NCBI GenBank assembly: GCA_050633265.1
Contig: JBOEGE010000001.1
Span: forward strand, 310,001-374,000
DNA length: 64,000 bases
Direction: 5' to 3'
Source: JBLHZY01 sp050633265
GTDB lineage: Bacteria; Pseudomonadota; Alphaproteobacteria; Rhodobacterales; Rhodobacteraceae
The notes under the pieces were generated by a model. It saw only the letters and a program-made list of their open reading frames with translations, had not been told where the DNA came from and did not search any database. The position numbers were made by a program, and so were the translations under genes. This document shows positions 1 to 9,335 of the stretch, one piece after another; positions within the stretch are counted from its first letter, which is position 1, and every line of letters begins with the position of its first letter.

Positions 1-619
1 CGACCACGGGGAACGGCACTTTGGCGCGCGCGGCGCGGTGCAATTCGCGGGTTTTCACCACTTTGGCGAGCTGTTTGCGCAGGCGGTTAATCTGGTCATC
101 AATGGCGCGGCGGTCGGCCTCGATCTGGGTCTCGCCGGGGCCGCCAACAAAACCAAGCCCGCCGCGTTGGCGCTCAAGGTGGGTCCAGGCGCGCACAAGC
201 CGGGTGCGTTGATAGGAAAGCGCGGCCATTTCGACCTGAAGCACGCCTTCGCGGGTGCGGGCGCGATCCGAAAAAATCTCAAGGATCAGCCCGGTGCGAT
301 CGAGCAGTTTGACGCCCCATTCTTTTTCAAGGTTGCGCTGCTGCACCGGCGAGACATGCCCATCGACAAGCACAAGCTCGGCCTCGGCCTCCTGAAGGCG
401 GGTCTTGATCTCGGCGATCTTGCCTTTGCCAAAGAGCATGCCCGCATGCAGCTTTGGCAAGCGCACGACTTCGGCGCCAACCACCTCGAGATGGGGCAAA
501 GCATCGGCCAAAGCGATGGCCTCTTCAAGCGCCGGCCCGGAGGCGCGGCGGATGCGTTCGGATGTCAGTTCGGGATGCAATACCCAGGCGCGCGTGTCGC
601 GAACCTCTGTCTCTTCCAC
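1..619 (-). CDS. hflX: GTPase HflX, N-terminal part (cut by window edge)
   Basis: The frame runs off the left edge, leaving about 206 N-terminal residues. It shows the HflX N-terminal domain followed by the family hallmark GLGFVGGPGETQIE and a DRR stretch that opens the coiled-coil linker before the GTPase domain, which lies outside the window. HflX is a ribosome-associated GTPase that splits stalled ribosomes under stress. The start is inferred as GTG at 617-619, reading V-E-E-T-E-V-R, two bases after the hfq stop, so the two genes are almost certainly co-transcribed. No ATG fits this position. The identification is firm; the GTG start is inferred from spacing. Confidence 0.93.
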   Translation of the reverse strand, partial: MEETEVRDTRAWVLHPELTSERIRRASGPALEEAIALADALPHLEVVGAEVVRLPKLHAGMLFGKGKIAEIKTRLQEAEAELVLVDGHVSPVQQRNLEKEWGVKLLDRTGLILEIFSDRARTREGVLQVEMAALSYQRTRLVRAWTHLERQRGGLGFVGGPGETQIEADRRAIDDQINRLRKQLAKVVKTRELHRAARAKVPFPVV

Positions 620-621
620 GG

Positions 622-855
622 CTATTCTTCGCCGTCGTAAAGGCTGATCGGCTGGGATGGCATGATCGTTGAGATCGCGTGTTTATAGACCAATTGCGAT
701 TGGCCATCACGGCGCAACAACACACAAAAGTTATCAAACCAAGTGATAACGCCCTGAAGCTTCACACCATTGATGAGAAAAATTGTTACCGGAACCTTCG
801 TTTTGCGAACGTGGTTCAGAAATGCATCTTGCAAATTCTGCTTATCACCAGCCAT
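622..855 (-). CDS. hfq: RNA chaperone Hfq
   Basis: 77 residues starting MAGDKQNLQD. The Sm1 region (FLINGVKLQGVITWFDNFCVLL) and the Sm2 YKHAIST signature are intact. Hfq forms a hexameric ring that pairs small RNAs with mRNAs; in alphaproteobacteria it is also needed for normal nitrogen regulation. A longer in-frame start at 963 exists, but the extension is not Hfq-like, so the start at 855 is used. The gene sits between trkH (167 bp upstream) and hflX (2 bp downstream), the usual hfq-hflX pair. Confidence 0.97.
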   Translation of the reverse strand: MAGDKQNLQDAFLNHVRKTKVPVTIFLINGVKLQGVITWFDNFCVLLRRDGQSQLVYKHAISTIMPSQPISLYDGEE

Positions 856-1022
856 TTTTATATGCCTTTTTCTTGCGCTTTTTGTGCGATCTGCCTCTCG
901 GCGGCAGGGATTACGTCTAGGTAAACGCATTATGGCGTCTGGCGGCGGAAGTTTCCAGCCCAAATAGCGCGCAACGCCAAATATGCCGCAGGCGCATACA
1001 ATCTAGGCGTGTTGCGGCCTCT

Positions 1023-2549
1023 CTATTGTCGCCAGAAGGCCGGGTTGAGAAAGGCGATGATCACCAGCATCTCAAGCCGCCCCAAAACCATCGTTGCCGC
1101 CAGGATCATCTTGGCCCCGTCATGCAGCGCGCCATAAGAAATCGGCGCATCAGAGGCAAGGCTGGCCAAGGGGCCGGTTGTTGACAGCGCCGCGATTGAG
1201 AGCACGGCCGCATCCTGAAAACTTGTATCCAGCAGCGCCAGCGCCAGCATCACCCCCGCCAATGAAAGCGCAAACAACATAAAGAAAATCCATGCCACAT
1301 AAGCCCCTTGGCGGCGCATCCGGCGCGCAGAAGCCCCAGAGCCGCCCACCGAAGACGGATGCACGAGCTTTTCCAATTCGCGCTGCCCATGGCGATAAAG
1401 CGCATAGACCCGCAGCAGCTTGACCCCGCCCGCCGTCGTTGCAACACCTCCGCCAAAGATCGCCAGCCCAAGCAGCAAAAGCCCCGGCGTTTGCAAGCCA
1501 GACCAAAGCCGCACCTCGCCCCAAGCCGCGCTTTCAAAACCAGCCGTTGTCAGGAAGGACATCACCATAAACACCCCACCCAAAAGCGCGCGCGCCGCCC
1601 CGGCAATGTCTTGTTGCTCGGCCAACTCGTAAGCCCCAACCCAATGGCGCAAAAACAGCAGGATCGGCAGACCAATCACCAGCGCAAGCCCGAGGCGAAA
1701 CTCAGGATCGCTGAGCAAAGCATTGCGCCCATCAACGCCGCTATCGGTGGTAAAAGTCTGGCGGGACAAAGCAAAAACCAAGAACATACAAATCAATGCC
1801 TCCCCCACATAGCCCGAGCCAGCCCCTTCGCCTTGCAAGCCGCCAACGGGCGAAATCCCTGAGGTCGCCATCGTGCTCATCGCATGGCAAAGGGCAACAA
1901 ATGCGCTATCGCCAAGCACCAAAAGCGCGATCCAAAGCACAAGCGTGAGCCCGGCATAGATCGGAAACAACTTGCTCGCATAGCGGGTCAATCGCTCCGA
2001 GGCATCGGCGACCTTATGGATCGGCGTGGGCACAGAGGCGCCGCGCCCGATGCCGCTGGAGGCCAGCACCTCAAACCCGCCAAGGCTGAGCGGCGCCATG
2101 ATCGCAATCGCAGTCACCCAAGCCAAAAAGCCCCCCATCCAGCCCACCAATGCGCGCCACAGATGAACCGAATGGCTCAGGCGGGCCGGCTCATCAAACA
2201 GGGTAGCGCCGGTGGTTGTTATGGCCGAGACCATTTCAAAATAAGCGTTTAAAAACGAAGTGTTGCGCACGGCTTCATGGAAAGGGATGGCCAGCAAAAC
2301 CGGCAGCAACGTATAGGCCACAACCAGCGTTATCAGATGCGAGCGCGCTTGCCGGCGGACCTGATACCCGGCGGTTGCGATGCCGCCAAAACCTGCGACA
2401 ATCAGCAGGATCAATGCTGAATAAAAGAACGCCCGCATCGAGACAAAATCCTGCGTCGCGGCCCCATGCGCGGCCGGCAAAAGCATCGCAAGCGCCGAGA
2501 TGCCCATCAGGATCACAATCAGCGGCAATTGGAGCAGGCGCGCCATCAT
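1023..2549 (-). CDS. trkH: Trk potassium uptake protein TrkH
   Basis: 508 residues with many hydrophobic segments and the pore-loop signatures of the TrkH/KtrB superfamily, such as TTTGATLF, ATSGISPVGG, TTAGFESAAWG and TTGPLASL. These glycine-bearing loops form the K+ selectivity filter of the membrane subunit. Its ATG overlaps the trkA TGA (ATGA, 2546-2549), so TrkH and its cytosolic regulator TrkA are translationally coupled. The protein is slightly longer than the E. coli homologue (~480 aa), with nothing unusual seen. Confidence 0.95.
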   Translation of the reverse strand: MMARLLQLPLIVILMGISALAMLLPAAHGAATQDFVSMRAFFYSALILLIVAGFGGIATAGYQVRRQARSHLITLVVAYTLLPVLLAIPFHEAVRNTSFLNAYFEMVSAITTTGATLFDEPARLSHSVHLWRALVGWMGGFLAWVTAIAIMAPLSLGGFEVLASSGIGRGASVPTPIHKVADASERLTRYASKLFPIYAGLTLVLWIALLVLGDSAFVALCHAMSTMATSGISPVGGLQGEGAGSGYVGEALICMFLVFALSRQTFTTDSGVDGRNALLSDPEFRLGLALVIGLPILLFLRHWVGAYELAEQQDIAGAARALLGGVFMVMSFLTTAGFESAAWGEVRLWSGLQTPGLLLLGLAIFGGGVATTAGGVKLLRVYALYRHGQRELEKLVHPSSVGGSGASARRMRRQGAYVAWIFFMLFALSLAGVMLALALLDTSFQDAAVLSIAALSTTGPLASLASDAPISYGALHDGAKMILAATMVLGRLEMLVIIAFLNPAFWRQ

Positions 2550-3925
2550 CAGAAGAAATCAATGGAGACCTGCAACAGCCGCTCCACCTCAGGGACATCA
2601 TGCGCCATAGCAAAGAGCGCGATCACATCGCCCTCCTCGATCTTGATCTCGCCCGTCGGTTTGATCACCTCGCCGCCTTTCATGATCGCCCCAACAAGAA
2701 CGCCTTCGGGAAATTCAATATCGCGGATCGAGCGCCCGGAAATCGGCGAGGTCGAAAGCACCTGCGCTTCGATCACCTCGGCCTCTGCATCGCCAACCGA
2801 ATAGACCCCGCGCACCCGCCCATGGCGAATATGGCGCAGGATCGAAGAGACCGTCGTTGCGCGCGGATTGATATAGGCATCGATCTTGAGCGCCCCGAGC
2901 AGCGGCACCAATGTTGGATCATTCACCAGACAAATCGCCATCGGGCAGCCCGCAGATTTGGCGCGCACGGCTGTGAGGATATTGGTTTTATCGTCATCGG
3001 TGACGGCCAAAATCGCATCGGCGCGGCCAATCCCGGCTTCGGCCAAAAGCTCTGTGTTCAGCCCATCACCATGCAGCACAATCGTGCGCTCAAGCGTATC
3101 AGCGGCGCGTTCGGCCACCGCGCGGTTTTTCTCGATAATCTTGGCACGAACCCGGTTGGCCTGGCCCTCAAGCGCGCGCGCCACCCCAAGCCCAACATTG
3201 CCGCCCCCAACAATCACCACGCGCTCTTGCTTATGGGATTTCTTGCCGAAAATTTCGAGCATCCGTTTGAGATCATCCGTGTGGCAAAACGTATAGATCT
3301 GATCGCCGGGGAAAAGCTGATCGCCGGGCTCTGGTGCGAACAGTTTGCCCTTGCGCCGGATGCCAACAACAATCGCACGCAGGGTTGAAAACAGATCCGT
3401 CAGCTGGCGCAGCGGCGTGTTGATCACCGGGCAATCCTCATCCAGAGCGATCCCGACAAGCTGCGCCTGCCCTTCCAAAAAGCTCTGCGTATCAAAGGCG
3501 GCCGGAGCCGAGAGACGGCGCAGCGCGGCCTCGGCGACTTCGCGCTCGGGCGAGATGACAACATCGATCGGCATGTGATCGCGCCGGTACAGATCGGAAT
3601 AAATCGCCGTGAGATAGCTTTGGCTGCGCAGGCGCGCGATTTTGCGCGGCACCGAGAAAACCGAATGCGCCACTTGGCAGGTGACCATATTGACCTCGTC
3701 CGAATAGGTCGCCGCGATCACCATATCCGCATCCCGCGCGCCCGCCCGGTCCAAAACATCCGGATAAGAGGCAAAGCCCGAAACCCCCTGCACATCAAGC
3801 GTATCCGTGGCGCGGCGCACCAATTCCGGGTTGTTATCCACAACCGTGACATCGTTTTTCTCGCCGGAAAGATGGCGCGCGATTTGCCAGCCAACCTGAC
3901 CTGCGCCGCAAATGATGACCTTCAT
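2549..3925 (-). CDS. trkA: Trk system potassium transporter subunit TrkA
   Basis: 458 residues made of two RCK repeats, each with a Rossmann dinucleotide-binding motif (GAGQVG near residue 7 and GGGNVG near residue 238), followed by TrkA-C regions. TrkA binds NAD(H)/nucleotides and gates TrkH at the inner-membrane face. It lies immediately upstream of trkH with a 4-base overlap and 188 bp downstream of ntrX. Linkage of trkAH to ntrYX is a standing feature of this lineage. Confidence 0.96.
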   Translation of the reverse strand: MKVIICGAGQVGWQIARHLSGEKNDVTVVDNNPELVRRATDTLDVQGVSGFASYPDVLDRAGARDADMVIAATYSDEVNMVTCQVAHSVFSVPRKIARLRSQSYLTAIYSDLYRRDHMPIDVVISPEREVAEAALRRLSAPAAFDTQSFLEGQAQLVGIALDEDCPVINTPLRQLTDLFSTLRAIVVGIRRKGKLFAPEPGDQLFPGDQIYTFCHTDDLKRMLEIFGKKSHKQERVVIVGGGNVGLGVARALEGQANRVRAKIIEKNRAVAERAADTLERTIVLHGDGLNTELLAEAGIGRADAILAVTDDDKTNILTAVRAKSAGCPMAICLVNDPTLVPLLGALKIDAYINPRATTVSSILRHIRHGRVRGVYSVGDAEAEVIEAQVLSTSPISGRSIRDIEFPEGVLVGAIMKGGEVIKPTGEIKIEEGDVIALFAMAHDVPEVERLLQVSIDFF

Positions 3926-4084
3926 CTTCTCACCTCAATTAGGGGCCACTCACAGCCGTATTGGCCCAAGAATGGCATGGCAGAGGACGCTTGGCGCGTC
4001 AATTCTTTGGGCCTGCACCGCGAAAGGGGCATCGGGTGCGGGGCGCGCGCCGTAACAAGAAAGGCCAGCGTCTGCATTGGTTTT

Positions 4085-4110
4085 GGGAGCCTCCGGCGGG
4101 GATATTTAAA
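4085..4110. repeat. Short dispersed intergenic repeat (CCTCCGGCGGGGATATTT type)
   Basis: Just downstream of ntrX lies a GC-rich hairpin core (GCCTCCGGCGGGG) followed by GATATTTAAA. From memory, very similar elements are scattered at gene ends in many Rhodobacterales genomes. It may act as part of a 3' processing or termination signal for ntrX. Only this one copy of this type was noticed in the window. Confidence 0.45.
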
Positions 4111-4113
4111 CAC

Positions 4114-5520
4114 CTATGAAGCCGGTTCGTCTTCTACATAGGCGACCCGCCCGCCCGATTTATTGGCTGTGACAACGCCCAAGGATTTGAGTTTGCGATG
4201 CAGGGCCGAGCGCTCCATGCCAACGAATGTTGCGGTGCGAGAGATATTGCCACCAAAGCGGTTGATCTGGGTGAGCAGGTATTCGCGCTCAAACAATTCA
4301 CGCGCTTCTCGCAGCGGCAGCGAGGCCATGGCGCCAGAGAGGACAACCTTGCCCTCTTCGCTTGGCGCTTCTTCGGATTGGGGCAGATCGGCGGCGCAGA
4401 TTTCATCGGAACCTTCGCCAAGGATCAGCACCCGCTCAATCACATTGCGCAATTGGCGCAGGTTGCCGGGCCAATGCATCGTTTGCAGCAGGGCGATCGC
4501 ATCTGCGCTCAGGGCGCGCGCTGGCAGGCCTTGGGTTTCATTAAAGTGGCGGATAAAGGCATCGGCCAGTTCGGGAATATCTTCAAGGCGGTCCTGCAAG
4601 GAAGGCACTTGGATTGGCACGACATTGAGCCGGTGATAGAGCTCCTCGCGAAAGTTTCCAGCTTCAATTTCGGCCTGTAAGACCTTGTTTGTACTGGAAA
4701 TAAAGCGGATATCGACGCGGATACTATCGCTGCCCCCAACGCGGGTAAATTGCTGATCGACCAGCACGCGCAGGATTTTGGATTGGGTGCCAAGGGGCAT
4801 ATCGGCGACCTCATCAAAGAACAGGATGCCGTTGTTGGCTTGCTCCAACAGGCCCGGCTCAATGCCCCGCTCTGGCGTTTCGCGGCCAAAGAGCACCTCT
4901 TCCATCCGCTCGGGCTCAATCGAGGCGGAATTCACCACAACAAAGGGGCCATCGGCGCGGTTGGAATGCGCATGGATATAGCGCGCAGCGACCTCTTTGC
5001 CCGAGCCCCCGCGCCCGGTCAGCATCACCCGGCCATTGCTTTTGGTAACCTTTTCAAGCTGTGATTTCAGCATCTTGAAGGCCGAACTTGAACCAACCAT
5101 TTCGACGGCAGCAGTTTCGCGGCGCTTGAGCGCGCTGTTCTCACGGCGCAGGCGCGAGGTTTCCATCGCGCGGGTGATCACCACCATCAGCTGATCAATA
5201 TTGAACGGTTTCTCGATGAAATCATAAGCGCCCTGTTTGATCGCGGCCACGGCGATCTCGATATTGCCATGCCCCGAGATAATCACCACGGGAATTTCCG
5301 GCGTGTCGCGCTTAACCGTTTTGAGGATGTCGATCCCATCCATTTGGCTGTCTTTGAGCCAAATATCGAGGATCATCAACGAGGGCGCCTCGGCGGCGAT
5401 TTCCTTCATACACTCATCGGAATTGCCTGCAAGACGGGTCGTAAACCCTTCATCTTTCAGGATATCCGAGATGAGTTCGCGAATATCGCGCTCATCATCG
5501 ACGATCAGAATATCACCCAT
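4114..5520 (-). CDS. ntrX: Nitrogen response regulator NtrX (AAA+ activator lacking GAFTGA)
   Basis: About 468 residues from the ATG at 5520 (MGDILIVDDERD). A start 15 bases upstream is open, but the chosen one has a GGGGGG-rich leader and the canonical receiver N-terminus. Domains are a receiver with phospho-acceptor D52, an AAA+ domain with Walker A GRGGSGKE (169-176) and Walker B ILFFDEV, and a C-terminal Fis-type helix-turn-helix (SRTATFVGMERSALHRKL). The sigma-54-contacting GAFTGA loop is absent; its place reads FGRETPERGIEPG. NtrX is the partner of NtrY, whose gene lies 41 bp upstream. NtrYX is linked to nitrogen metabolism, redox response and envelope control in alphaproteobacteria. 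Confidence 0.95.
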   Translation of the reverse strand: MGDILIVDDERDIRELISDILKDEGFTTRLAGNSDECMKEIAAEAPSLMILDIWLKDSQMDGIDILKTVKRDTPEIPVVIISGHGNIEIAVAAIKQGAYDFIEKPFNIDQLMVVITRAMETSRLRRENSALKRRETAAVEMVGSSSAFKMLKSQLEKVTKSNGRVMLTGRGGSGKEVAARYIHAHSNRADGPFVVVNSASIEPERMEEVLFGRETPERGIEPGLLEQANNGILFFDEVADMPLGTQSKILRVLVDQQFTRVGGSDSIRVDIRFISSTNKVLQAEIEAGNFREELYHRLNVVPIQVPSLQDRLEDIPELADAFIRHFNETQGLPARALSADAIALLQTMHWPGNLRQLRNVIERVLILGEGSDEICAADLPQSEEAPSEEGKVVLSGAMASLPLREARELFEREYLLTQINRFGGNISRTATFVGMERSALHRKLKSLGVVTANKSGGRVAYVEDEPAS

Positions 5521-5561
5521 GGTGGCCCCCCACATTAATCATAACGCATGCTCCTGTTCTC

Positions 5562-7823
5562 TCATTCGCGCGGCTTTCGCAAGCCCGATTGGCCTGCGCC
5601 CATAAGCCCTCCGAGGCGCATTTCAGCGCGGGCGCCGATTTGCCCGGAGGGATCAAGCGGCGCGCCATCCGTAAGGATCAACGTGCCGCCATGTTCTTCG
5701 ATAATTTTCTTCACGATGGGCAGGCCAAGGCCCGTGCCCTTTTCGCGGGTTGTGACATAGGGCTCAAAGAGGCGCGAGCGATCCTCGGGCAGGCCGATGC
5801 CATTGTCCGTAATCGCCACCAAAACCGCGCTATCCTCTAGCGACATCTGCACATGGATACGCGGCATGTGCTTTTCTGGTGCGCCATTTTCTTCAAGGCT
5901 TTCAATGGCCTCTCCGGCGTTCTTAATCAAGTTGGTAAGCGCCTGCCCGATCATTGTTGGATCCAGATTGATCATCAAAGGCCCCTTGGGCAGATCGCTG
6001 GTTATCTGAACGCCGCTCTGCGCATTGCTTTGCAGCAGCACCGCCCCCTGCACCAAAGCAACAAGATCCTCATTGCGCCGCTCGGGCTCTGGCATGCGGG
6101 CAAACTTCGAGAACTCATCAACGATGCGGCGCAGATCGCCGGTCTGGCGCACGATCACATCGGTATATTGCTCAAGCGCGGCGCTGTCTTCCTCGGGCAA
6201 TTTGGCGGCGAATTTGCGCTTGATCCGCTCGGCCGAAAGCTGAATGGGGGTGAGCGGGTTTTTGATCTCATGGGCGATCCGCCGCGCCACATCGCCCCAA
6301 GCGGCCATGCGCTGCGCCGAGACAAGATCGGTCACATCATCAAAGGCCACAACATAGCCCTCAAGCGCCCCATCATTGCCGCGCCGGGTTGCCATGCGCA
6401 CCAGCAGGCTTTCCAGCTTGCCCGCCCGCACAACCCGGATTTCCTCTTGAGCGACCTCCGCGCCAGACTGGCTTAACCGCTCAAAAAGATCAGCAAATTC
6501 AGGGACAAGCGCCCCCAAACTGCCCTGCGAGGCCGCGCCATCGGTAATCTCTAAGAGCCGTTCAGCCGAGCGATTGATAAAGGTGACCTGCCCTTCTGGA
6601 TCAAGCCCAACGACGCCCGCCGTGACCGAGCCAAGCACCGAATCAAACAGGCGGCGGCGGCGATCAATCTGATCCGAACGCTCAAGCAAATCCTCGCGTT
6701 GGCCCTTAAGTTGGCGGGTCATCTGGTTGAAAATCCGCCCCAGCATGGCGATCTCATCATCGCCCTCTTCCTCGATCACATGCACATCGAAATCGCCCGC
6801 CCCGACCCGTTCAACCGCCGAGGTCAGCCGGCCAACTGGCCGCGCCAGCCGTTCGGCAAACCAAAGGCCAAGCCAGATCGCAGCCAGGATCAGGATCACC
6901 GCAAAGCCCAGATAAAGCAGCCCAAACTCAAACAACAGCCGCCCGCGCTCATTTTCAAGCTGGGTATAAAGGCGCACGGTTTCTTGGGTATCGTCCAAAA
7001 GCGCGAGAATTTCGCCATCAACCTCGCGGCTCACATAAAGATAGCGATCGGCAAAACCGGCGATTTTGACCAGCCCGCGAAACTCCGAATTGTCCCAATC
7101 CTCAATGAGGATCACCTCGCCCGAGATCGCCTCTCGCAGGTGCTCCTCTGAGGGTTTTTCATAGTAAAACAGATAGCTGCGCTCGCCTCTTGCGCGAATT
7201 TCCCCAAGCCCATCAATCACATAGGCCTCCGAGAGCCCGCGCTGAACAAGCGGCTGCCCCTCCGAGAGGATTTGGCGCAGATCTCCATCGTCATAGATCA
7301 AGGCCTGGCGGCGCGCATCCGTGATCAACCCGGCCAAAAGCTTGGTATCGGATGCCATATCCTCGCGGTGTTCGCGCTCATAGGCCTCTGCGGCCGCCAG
7401 GGAATTGCCAACAACAAGCCGCACCCGATCCGAAAACCAGCCCTCCAGCCCGAAATTCACCGTGATCGTGGCAAAAACCGCAACGATCACTGTCGGGATC
7501 AGCGCCAAAAGGCCGAAAGCCGCTGTGAGTCTCAGGTGAAGCTGCGAGCCAGCAGACCGCGCCCGGCGCGCGGCAATCATCTGCGCCACCCGCTGCATCA
7601 CCAGCGCCGCAACGACCAAAACATAGACCAAATCTGCCAGCAAAACATAGCGCAGCGCCGGCGAGGAAATCCCCTGCCCCAAAGGCCCAAGCACTGCAAA
7701 AGTTGCCACGGCGAGCACCGGACCAAGCACGACAATGCCCAGCGTTAGCCCGTTTTGAAACCGGCGCATGCGGCGCAGGCGAACCAGCCTGAGCCATGTT
7801 GTCGATCGCACGTTGGCGCGCAC
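5562..7823 (-). CDS. ntrY: Membrane sensor histidine kinase NtrY
   Basis: 753 residues. Three hydrophobic segments lie near the N-terminus (about 26-48, 56-78, 98-122), then a ~170-residue extracytoplasmic region, a fourth membrane segment (298-322), HAMP (~325-375), PAS (~390-500), HisKA with the phospho-accepting H518 in RRIAHEIKNPL, and a HATPase_c domain with TDNGIGLPE and GTGLGLPIV. It phosphorylates NtrX, encoded next. The preceding ntrC stop is 76 bp upstream, so ntrBC and ntrYX may form one transcript. Confidence 0.95.
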   Translation of the reverse strand: MRANVRSTTWLRLVRLRRMRRFQNGLTLGIVVLGPVLAVATFAVLGPLGQGISSPALRYVLLADLVYVLVVAALVMQRVAQMIAARRARSAGSQLHLRLTAAFGLLALIPTVIVAVFATITVNFGLEGWFSDRVRLVVGNSLAAAEAYEREHREDMASDTKLLAGLITDARRQALIYDDGDLRQILSEGQPLVQRGLSEAYVIDGLGEIRARGERSYLFYYEKPSEEHLREAISGEVILIEDWDNSEFRGLVKIAGFADRYLYVSREVDGEILALLDDTQETVRLYTQLENERGRLLFEFGLLYLGFAVILILAAIWLGLWFAERLARPVGRLTSAVERVGAGDFDVHVIEEEGDDEIAMLGRIFNQMTRQLKGQREDLLERSDQIDRRRRLFDSVLGSVTAGVVGLDPEGQVTFINRSAERLLEITDGAASQGSLGALVPEFADLFERLSQSGAEVAQEEIRVVRAGKLESLLVRMATRRGNDGALEGYVVAFDDVTDLVSAQRMAAWGDVARRIAHEIKNPLTPIQLSAERIKRKFAAKLPEEDSAALEQYTDVIVRQTGDLRRIVDEFSKFARMPEPERRNEDLVALVQGAVLLQSNAQSGVQITSDLPKGPLMINLDPTMIGQALTNLIKNAGEAIESLEENGAPEKHMPRIHVQMSLEDSAVLVAITDNGIGLPEDRSRLFEPYVTTREKGTGLGLPIVKKIIEEHGGTLILTDGAPLDPSGQIGARAEMRLGGLMGAGQSGLRKPRE

Positions 7824-7899
7824 GCGCTCACCCCTTGATACCGCTCATTTGGTGGCCTTAAGGGACTGCGCCCCATTCGCCACATCTTATGTTGCGGTT

Positions 7900-9279
7900 T
7901 TACATCAATTTGCGGCGCCGTGTCACCTGAATATCAAGCTCTGTGATCTTTTTGCGCAAGGTATTGCGGTTGATCCCAAGTAAATCAGCACATTTAGCCT
8001 GATTTCCGCCGACTGCATCCAGCGCAATTTCGATCAAAGGCATCTCAACTTCGCGCAGAATCCGCTGATATAGCCCCGGAGGCGGCAAAACCCCGCCGTG
8101 CAAATCGAAGTAGCGGCGCAGATGTTTGGCCACGGAAGCGTTCAGTTTCTCGCCCCCCCCGCCGGTTTGCAGCGGCTCCATCGCGGGCTGATTCCCCAAA
8201 ACAGCCTCGGCCTCGGCCCGGCTGATCATCTCTTCTGACGAGGTGACCATGAGGCGGCGGATTGTGTTTTCGAGCTGGCGCACATTGCCCGGCCAGGAAT
8301 AGGCGCGCACAAGATCCATCGCCTCTTCCGAAAAGCGGCGCGCAGAAAGCCCATCGCGCTCTGATCGGCCAAGGAAATGCTCGGCCAGAAGCGGGATATC
8401 ATCGACCCGCTCGCGCAAAGACGGCACATGCAGCGTTACCCCGCCGAGCCGATAGAAAAGATCTTGGCGAAAGGCGCCCTCCTCCAGCCGATTGGACAGA
8501 TCGCTTTGCGAGGTTGCCATGATCCGCGGCGCATTATCGGTAAAACTATCAAGCATGCGCACAATGCGAGCCTGCGCCTCTTCGTCCAGATCGCCCACTT
8601 CATCAAACAGGATCGAGCCGTTTTTCGCCCGGCTCAGGATCGTTGCAGGCCCGTCCATCGTATCAAGATCCGCCGCACTGGCGACCACAAAGGGCAGATT
8701 GCGCCGATCCGAGAAATCATGAATCGCGCGCGCAATCAACGATTTGCCTGTGCCGCTTTCGCCGGTGATCAGCACGGGCAGATCGGTGTTCATCACCCGC
8801 GCCACAAGCCGATAAAGCGCCTGCATCGCCGGGGTGCGCCCCACCAGCGGCAGATCATCTTGGGCCGCGCCCTCGGAGGGGCCGCGCGCTGTGCTGGGGG
8901 CCGGGGTTGCGCGCCGTTTGACCTCAAGCGCGCGATTGGCCCGTTTCATCAGATCGGGCAGATCAAACGGTTTGGGCAGATAATCAAACGCCTCTGCTTC
9001 AGCCGCTTGGATCGCCGTCATGATCGTATTTTGCGCCGAGATCACAATCACCGGCAACCCGGGGCGCAATTCAGCGATTTTCGGCAGCGCCTCAAGCCCA
9101 TTGCCATCGGGCATCATCACATCCGAAATCACCAGCTCGCCTTTGCCCTCCTCAACCCAGCGCATCAAGGTCACCAGCGAGGATGTGGCATGCACTTTAC
9201 AGCCCGCCCGCGTCAGCGCTTGGGTAAGCACCGTGCGAATGGTGCGATCGTCGTCAGCAACAAGAACTGTGCCGTCCAT
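7900..9279 (-). CDS. ntrC: Nitrogen regulation response regulator NtrC (GAFTGA-less type)
   Basis: 459 residues: receiver with D53 in ISDVMMPDGNG, AAA+ domain with Walker A GESGTGKS (173-180) and Walker B ILFDEVGD (223-230), and a C-terminal Fis-type HTH (NQAKCADLLGINRNTLRKK). The interval between Walker A and B is clearly shorter than in enteric NtrC, and no GAFTGA is present. In Rhodobacter capsulatus the same deletion goes with an NtrC that activates sigma-70 rather than sigma-54 promoters; the same mode is inferred here. ntrB lies 56 bp upstream. Confidence 0.95.
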   Translation of the reverse strand: MDGTVLVADDDRTIRTVLTQALTRAGCKVHATSSLVTLMRWVEEGKGELVISDVMMPDGNGLEALPKIAELRPGLPVIVISAQNTIMTAIQAAEAEAFDYLPKPFDLPDLMKRANRALEVKRRATPAPSTARGPSEGAAQDDLPLVGRTPAMQALYRLVARVMNTDLPVLITGESGTGKSLIARAIHDFSDRRNLPFVVASAADLDTMDGPATILSRAKNGSILFDEVGDLDEEAQARIVRMLDSFTDNAPRIMATSQSDLSNRLEEGAFRQDLFYRLGGVTLHVPSLRERVDDIPLLAEHFLGRSERDGLSARRFSEEAMDLVRAYSWPGNVRQLENTIRRLMVTSSEEMISRAEAEAVLGNQPAMEPLQTGGGGEKLNASVAKHLRRYFDLHGGVLPPPGLYQRILREVEMPLIEIALDAVGGNQAKCADLLGINRNTLRKKITELDIQVTRRRKLM

Positions 9280-9335
9280 TGGGTATTCTCCGTCGGGTTA
9301 TTGGGGGAAATTGAGGCGACTGGTTATGGGTATAA

